This document shows, piece after piece, positions 57,776 through 64,000 of a DNA stretch of 64,000 nt. The position numbers were made by a program, and so were the translations under genes. Within the stretch, counting starts at the first letter, position 1. Every line of letters begins with the position of its first letter. Origin of the DNA: Typha latifolia (taxonomy: Eukaryota > Streptophyta > Magnoliopsida > Poales > Typhaceae); assembly GCA_019914945.1 (NCBI GenBank), contig CM034101.1, positions 6,459,188 through 6,523,187 of the forward strand, written 5' to 3'. The notes beneath the pieces are model-generated. The model did not search any database, was not told the DNA's origin, and saw only the letters and a program-made list of their open reading frames with translations.

Positions 57776-60596
57776 TGTAACGCCCCCGCTCGGCACGGGC
57801 ACGTGCACGTCCACGCACCCACACTGCACGCGTGGCGCACGCGATAGATTGGGTGGGGCCCGTCACGCACAGATACTCTCCTGTGCACATATAATCATGA
57901 CATCATCAAATAAAACATGCTAACCTATCATGATCACATAATCCATCACCAAATAAATTATACTATTAACCAAATAAATTTTTTAACATATAAATATTCA
58001 AGTCCACAATAATATACACTAGACCACTACATAATCTAGCAGGACCCACACAGACCACAACAAACCATCAAGATACACCTAAAATAACTAATACAAGAGT
58101 ACACTATGATTCGACCTGTATTATACAAGTCATCATCTAATACAAATAAGTACAAATATCAAATACCGGTACAACTCAATTTCTATATAAACTATCATCT
58201 ATACCATCTTGCATCTATAGCTCACCTCATCATCGCTCTAAAATATCATCTCAAGATAATACAAATCGCTATCACGTACCACATATTTGAGGGGGTTAGA
58301 AGAGAAATAAAGAGAGTCATGAGCAAAATGGCTCAGTGAATAGACCTTATCTGAATTAGTGAAGCCAAACAAAGAGTAAATCATATATTAGATAATATGA
58401 ATCAGAAAGAGCATCATGTCATGATTGAATGTATGAATATAACCTCAATAATATATAATTAAAATATAGATAACGTTGTAACTGATAAAAAGTATATAAT
58501 CCTCGACAATGAGTAAACAAATCTCCATATGATACTATCATCATAATTCTCTCTCAAATATGACACATGATGCATGCCGACCATAACCATGCTATGAAAT
58601 CAAATGCAACAATATATGATGTATATTGATCACTCGATAATCAGGTAATCAAATGATAATGAAATCATATACATTTCTCAACATCTCAGTCATCAATGTC
58701 AACTCTATAAGTCATCATCATACTAGACCACTTTGCATAGTCAACACCCGGTACCCGGTCTCAACATCATACCCGAAGGCTCAGAGCATACTCTACTATC
58801 CGCAAGGAGTATCTCAAATATAACCATACCCTGCCATCCACTAAGGGTATCAACATCCATCCAGATCGGGCACCCTTCTAGCTGATAGAAATCTCGTGAG
58901 GATAACTCGCCACATATGATCTAGTGAACGGCATGTGTCCAAATATATCCTGCACACACAAACTAACAACCTCGGACGTAAGGCCACAGGATCGCGACTA
59001 TGTCGAGCAATCAATCATCCACCAAGCGCGTCCTAACCCTCGCGCCTACTCGGGTATCATCACGCTTTCTATCAATTATCCTATTAATTATATTTTATGC
59101 TTTCCTTCTAAATGACAGATCATATGCATATATCCAGTACGATAACAAGTCAATGCATAACAGAAATTTAGGTGGAATAGGAATCAAGAGAAAAATGATG
59201 CAATGTAGTCTCCAACCATGTAGTCAACATATGCATACTCATACTAATCTATTACATACATACTTATGCTACAGATCAACTAGACATAACATTATAATAG
59301 TATAATCATCTCTCATCATCTTCATATATCACCAATGCACTCATATCTCATATTAGCCTAATTAAATGTATGATAAAATATGCTCGACTGAAATCATCTC
59401 TAGATAAAGTCATATAATAATGTTGGAGGCCAAAACATGCATGTACATAAGATATTATATATCCTAATTTGAGAAAGGCGTTTAGGGGATAAGACTACTC
59501 ACACTGATCAGAAGACGCAAACCACGTATCCCTTACATTCGCCAATCAACCGAGTGACACTTATCGCTAGCAAGGTCCACGGGGTCTCAAATAAGGGGGT
59601 TTGGGGTATAAAAATATTTAAGTAGCATGAAGTTAGCCGTTCATCTAATTAAAATCCATTCATATAATATATGATGATTTATTAGGTTTTAGAATTTCTA
59701 CTTATCGTTATTATTAGCTAGATTTTTAATTATAAATAAAAATATAAATATAGATAAAAACTTAATTATAATTAAATTATATCTTGATTAATTAAGGACT
59801 ATGTAGTTATTACTTTATAAAATAATAAATATATAATCCGATTATTTTATCTGTTACAAAATTATAATGTATAATAACTTATTAGAATTATTTAAAATGT
59901 ATCTCATAAAAATATTAGTATATAAATTTGATAATTATAATTTACAAATCTATATATTAATCTAATAGAGATATAAATAAATAAATATGAGTATTACGTA
60001 TATTTATATCTAATTAATTATTGATTATACAAATTATAATTAATACTAATCATATTGAAGAATATATATTATTCTTAAAATAATTAATGTCTAAATAATC
60101 TATTTGCATTAATTAAGAAGGAAAAACCTAAATAAATAACATCAATAAAATAATTAATTAATTAATTAATTAAAACACTGCTATTAGTGATGGGCCGAGC
60201 CCAGCACTTTGCAAAAAAGGAGGAGAAGCCGAGGAAGAAGAAGAAAAAGAAAGAAAGAAAGAAGAAGAAGAAGAAGAAGAAGAAGGAGAAGAAAAAGAAG
60301 AAAAAGGGAGGACGGGAGGGAGGTGCGGACCCAGGCCGACGGGGAGGGCACCGACAGCTGGTGGCCAGCCAGCTACCAGCCTCTCGCCGCTGGCTCGGCT
60401 CCGATGAGCCCGAGCCCAAAGCAAGAAAGATAGAGGGAGAAAGAGAGAAGGAGAGAAAAGGAAAGAGGGGAAGTGAGAAACCTCACCGATGGCGGCGGCG
60501 GTTCCACGGGAGGTAGCGTCGATCGGCAAGCCGGCAAGGTGGCGGTGGTAGTAGTTAGAGAGAGAGAGAGGAAGAAAGTTTGAGAGAGAGAGAGAG

Positions 60597-60639
<43 letters not shown>

Positions 60640-60857
60640 GGGGAGAGAGAGGCGGTGGGGACGCCGGCGCTGTGGCTGCGGCGTCGACGGGCCCACCGGA
60701 GCTAGCTGGCTTGGCCTGGTTGGTCAGGGTAGTGGCTGGGAGTGTGTGGCACCCCCAGCCCGCGCCAGCAGCATGGCACGAGGCCGGCCACATTGTGGTC
60801 GGCTACGTCCTGCCATGCAAAAAAAATTTTTTTGTTTTTAAAGGTTGGGTTGTTACA
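57776..60857 (-). repeat. 5' LTR of LARD-like element (TGTAAC family), copy D
   Basis: 3,082 bp; plus-strand ends TGTAACGCCCCC and GGTTGTTACA. Carries the family landmarks inverted: GC-rich start at 57780-57880, GAGCAAAATGGCTCAGTGAA near 58321, GGATAACTCGCCACATATGA near 58900, a GAAGAAG-rich tract at 60226-60310, and a GA then (TA)n tract at 60555-60636. Confidence 0.88.
60601..60636. repeat. (TA)n microsatellite
   Basis: About 18 TA units inside the LTR, next to a (GA)n tract. It makes long artificial open frames with Ile-Tyr runs. Confidence 0.95.
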
Positions 60858-62340
60858 TTATGGAATGTCAAAACATGTGAGTATTCTAAGTCAATTGATG
60901 CTTAATTGAATTCAAAAAAAATAAATTTTCAAGACCTTGTCCTGACAAGACTAAAGGCATCCGAATGGGATGAGTGACATCTGAATGGCATGCATAGGAT
61001 AGTAAAAGAAAGCTGAGATTCATAAAAATTTTGAATATTCCTTTGATGGCTTGTACTCCTCTCAAAATTAGAATTCTAAAAATTTTTAGTATTAACTTAG
61101 ATGAATTCTCTAATTCCCTCATAAAATTAAATTCTTATCTATTTAAGATAGGCTTCTACATATGTTTGACTGCAAGTTCTACATCAAAGATCGATTAAGA
61201 GCATCAAAAAAGCTAAATTGAGCTATCATCATCAACACAAAGAGTTTGAGGCGTGATCTATAGTGGCATGCCGTGAATCAGATGTAGAAGCAATCTAATC
61301 ATGAAATACTTAATTCAGACGGACTTTGAAAGAGACGCGAACTTCAACACTTAAATGATAGAAAGTTTGGGGGCCTATATATACTTCTTGTTCCTATGAA
61401 CGATATAATATAAATTGATTCATTTTGAGTGGATTTGTGATTTTTTTTCCCTTCTCTCAACACACTAAGGAGTTTCTTTAGTAAAAAAAAAATCGTCAAT
61501 AATTTAGCGAATATTTAGTTTGGTAGAAGACCAAATTCTTTGAAAGAATAGCATTGGGAACCATTAGAACCTGACCATGAAGCATTGACCCAACTGTCAG
61601 GGTTGAAAGCCTTGTATGTTGTTAATTCTACTAAATCTCTCTAGCTCTGAGTGACTATATTCCAATGGTAAAGAGTATGAATGGTAAGGATCATGCCTTG
61701 GATACCCTATAGTTTTAGAATGTGTTAGACGGGTGTCTATGTTTCATAGTATCAGAGTTTCACGGATAATAATCCTGCTGCTCATGACCTAACCAGCCTT
61801 GCTCTTCGAGAATATACTTGTAAAGAATGAACTGATCCGCTGTAGAATCATCTCTGTAATCCAGCTATTTGAATGAATGAACCCATCTCAAAACTTTTAT
61901 CAACAAAAACAAAAAAACAAAAATCTCGACGCACAGGTCAATTACTCCCCTTAGTTTGTCTTAGGCTAATAACACCTTAATTGGCACCCTTAACTATAGC
62001 CATTTTCATTTCATATAGGCCCTTCCTTATACTTTTTTATTTGTCACTTTGATTCCTTTAACTATTTAATATCTTTCAACCTCATTAATGGTGTTAACCA
62101 AAAATATCAAATAACCATCTACCTCTCAAATTTTTTATCTTCTTTTAATCTATATTAAGAATAAAACAATCCTATAGAGCCTAAAACTGATTGCGTGATA
62201 TTTTTTTTAACAAAAAAATTAATTAAAAAAATATTTTAGAGGTTTTACATAGTAAAAGTGATCGACGTGTTACCAAAAATAAATGATGGGGTCTATATAA
62301 AATGAGAATGGTTCACGGTTGTAAGTATAATTATCCCTTT
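60858..62340. other. AT-rich intergenic DNA
   Basis: No gene supported. A GAATGAATGAACCC phrase followed by an A-rich run near 61870-61925 resembles the tail of plant non-LTR elements, but nothing upstream supports a LINE. Confidence 0.5.
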
Positions 62341-62424
62341 TTGTCTTATATAGTTTGGTGGAGAACAATTGATCATATTATCTTAGTTTTCCCTTGGATG
62401 AGCAGTTTCAGTTGTATATATAGG

Positions 62425-62962
62425 TAGAGGTGACAGACCCATGGCATTAAAAAAAGTTTCGGGTTTAATATAAATGAGCTCGTATCATTAACGGGTTGAC
62501 ATGTTGGATGCGATTATTAAACGGGTATAATTTCACCCTTGAACTATTATTATTTTTTACATATATATTACCGGCATATACTTTCCGAACTAAGAAAAAA
62601 ATTCACAATATATTTTCTTGAACTAAGAAAAAAGAAGTAATTAATGAACCCTTAAATTAAAAACCTCTTTAATCGATATAAAAAAAGAAACTCAATGAGT
62701 ATTGTGAAAAATAATGATAATAGTTCACGAGGTTTAAATGAAATTATTCTTTTAAGTTACTTCACTAACCTAGTTAACTTTACTCCCATCTCCCAAACTC
62801 TAAACCTAACAGCAATATCGCCTAGTATGGGTCTTGTTCATATTTAAAAAACCCGATCCAATTATTAGTTAGGTTGTGTTGGGTTTGATGTGCTACATCT
62901 AGTACTTAAATTTAAACCTGACCCGAACCGATTAGGCCGACCCGACTGCCACTGTTACCCAT
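62425..62962. mobile_element. Possible hAT-like MITE
   Basis: Left end TAGAGGTGACAG and right end CTGTTACCCATA (inverted TATGGGTAACAG) are imperfect inverted repeats. Inner words GACCCG, CCCGA and GGGTT resemble other hAT-like MITEs. The AT-rich flanks (TATATA on both sides) fit but do not prove an 8-bp duplication. Confidence 0.45.
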
Positions 62963-63059
62963 ATATATTTAATAACTACTTGTGATAGTGCTTGTTTCCA
63001 GTATATCATAGCATTTCTTCACAAATATTTAAGGATAAGCATAAGAGAGAAATTTCCTT

Positions 63060-63246
63060 GAGGGGGGTATTTGGCAATCAATTATAACTGGAGTAACGAG
63101 ACTAAAACTCTAGAAGTACTTTAAAATTATGAAATTTTGGGTAATCTAAAAGACCACTCTGACTTCCGTAATTTAGTGGGCATCTCAGATTCAAGAGTAA
63201 TGCATTACTCTCGATTAGTTCTTACAGAATTGCCAAACACGCCCTC
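63060..63246. mobile_element. Small MITE-like element, 187 bp
   Basis: Imperfect inverted ends GAGGGGGGTATTTGGCAAT and (inverted right end) GAGGGCGTGTTTGGCAAT. It interrupts the dispersed repeat. A clear target duplication was not found, so the superfamily is open. Confidence 0.65.
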
Positions 63247-63400
63247 AATCTATAATCATAAATACACAGTTTAAAGTTTCAATTATGTGGAATTTCTGGC
63301 CTGCAACTTGGACTTCTTTAATTTCCAAGTTCCTTAAGATGGACAAACTTTTTTTATTGTTGGTAACATGCTCATTGAAGTTCTCTTACTACTAGATTGT

Positions 63401-64000
63401 GAAGTAATCTTGTGCCCATATTAGTCTCTCTCTCCCACCCTTAATTTATTTTTATATGTTTGGTATCCAAAGTAATCCTGCTTAGAAAGTAAGTAATGAA
63501 AACATCTTGTCCAGTCCAGAGAATGGTGGGCATTATCAGAACACCGTGCTTCCAATCTCATTATGCGTCTGCACTCTAAGAAAATTAGAGAAATTTTAAC
63601 ACCCTACTCTATAATATAATTATGGTTTACATCATATAATTTTACTATTTATAAATCGAGTCTATGATTTAGTGAATACGTGCAGAAAACATTCTAGGTT
63701 AGATTTGAATAAACACCATAAAAATATTTTGTTAAGTAAAGATATTTTATTTCTAAAATAACTAATAAGTCCTTATTTTTAAAATAATTAAAATGCTCTT
63801 AGTATAACTTGGTTAAGAATATTTTTCATAATTTGCTTAGTATATTTAACTTAAATCAAATACTTTGTTAAGTTTAACTAACCATGGTAGAATATTTTCT
63901 ATACATATTCGCTAAAACATAATATTCAATATGTAAATAGTAAAAATATAGAGTGTGAATTATAATTTTATTAAAAAACAAGGTTCTATATACAAATTTC
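63401..64000. other. AT-rich intergenic DNA to window end
   Basis: No ORF, repeat end or motif that I can support. Confidence 0.5.

Larger units (their letters stand above)
54470..60857 (-). mobile_element. LARD-like LTR retrotransposon (TGTAAC family), 3'-truncated
   Basis: On the minus strand: 5' LTR 60857-57776, primer site 57768-57757, a 3.2-kb interior without any supported ORF, polypurine tract 54580-54562, then the first about 90 bp of the 3' LTR (54561-54470), after which the match ends. This shows that the large TGTAAC...GTTACA repeats are LTRs. A non-coding interior with intact priming sites is the definition of a large retrotransposon derivative. The interior could also be an eroded coding region, but no gag or pol motif was recognised. 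Confidence 0.75.
62341..63400. repeat. Dispersed unclassified repeat, third copy, with insertions
   Basis: Words such as GAGCAGTTTCAGTTGTA (near 62400), ATTTCTTCACAAATATTTAA (63013), TTCAATTATGTGGAATTTCT and CTTTAATTTCCAAGTTCC (63310-63335) follow the order of the copies at 24810-26330 and 36790-37125. Two MITE-like insertions split it. Confidence 0.45.

Noticed and set aside
61600..61925. Possible LINE 3' tail
   Set aside because: The GAATGAATGAACCC phrase and A-rich end are suggestive, but no RT sequence or target duplication was found.

Overview
The window is nuclear DNA of a flowering plant. It holds one convincing host gene, a seven-exon plastid transketolase with six GT-AG introns and an N-terminal Ser/Arg-rich transit peptide (19896-23621, + strand). 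Almost everything else is transposable-element DNA: Ty1/copia and Ty3/gypsy chromovirus elements, very large solo LTRs, hAT-like and Harbinger elements, and remnants. The sequence does not let me name the species. No rRNA, tRNA, CRISPR array or bacterial-type operon was seen.

Layout. 1-3715: 5' part of a decayed copia element on the - strand, cut by the window edge, LTR at 2741-3715. About 3880-4790: diverged gypsy-type LTR. 5162-11706: complete but decayed gypsy chromovirus, - strand, with TGGTC target duplications. About 12800-16340: another diverged gypsy-type LTR, split by a 2.55-kb solo LTR (13281-15830). 16590-19467: a second large solo LTR (GCAAA duplications) ending 428 bp before the transketolase start codon. 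19896-23621: transketolase. 23884-24623: hAT-like element just downstream. 25196-26192: retroposed segment between 13-bp direct repeats. 26855-36766: nearly intact copia element with 1,030-bp LTRs, TATAG duplications and an extra ORF between pol and the 3' LTR. 37131-48833: old copia element (ATTAC duplications) holding an outer large solo LTR (40475-46791), itself holding an inner one (40584-43710), plus a hAT-like MITE (47471-48054). 49081-53770: Harbinger element with convergent transposase and Myb/SANT-like pseudogenes, interrupted by a 780-bp solo LTR. 54470-60857: LTR element on the - strand with a 3.2-kb interior without ORFs (LARD-like), whose LTR matches the large solo LTRs. 60858-64000: AT-rich intergenic DNA with two MITE-like insertions and a dispersed repeat.

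The most unusual signal is a palindrome, GCGTTCGAACGC and close variants, clustered just upstream of TATA-like boxes in LTRs of two unrelated retrotransposon superfamilies, and again before the extra ORF of the young copia element. It looks like a shared cis-regulatory module. A second notable signal is the TGTAAC...GTTACA family of 2.5-3.2 kb LTRs, found five times at near full length, four of them as solo LTRs.

The genes do not form a pathway together. Transketolase serves the Calvin cycle and plastid pentose-phosphate metabolism; the rest is a record of nested transposition with at least three levels of insertion.
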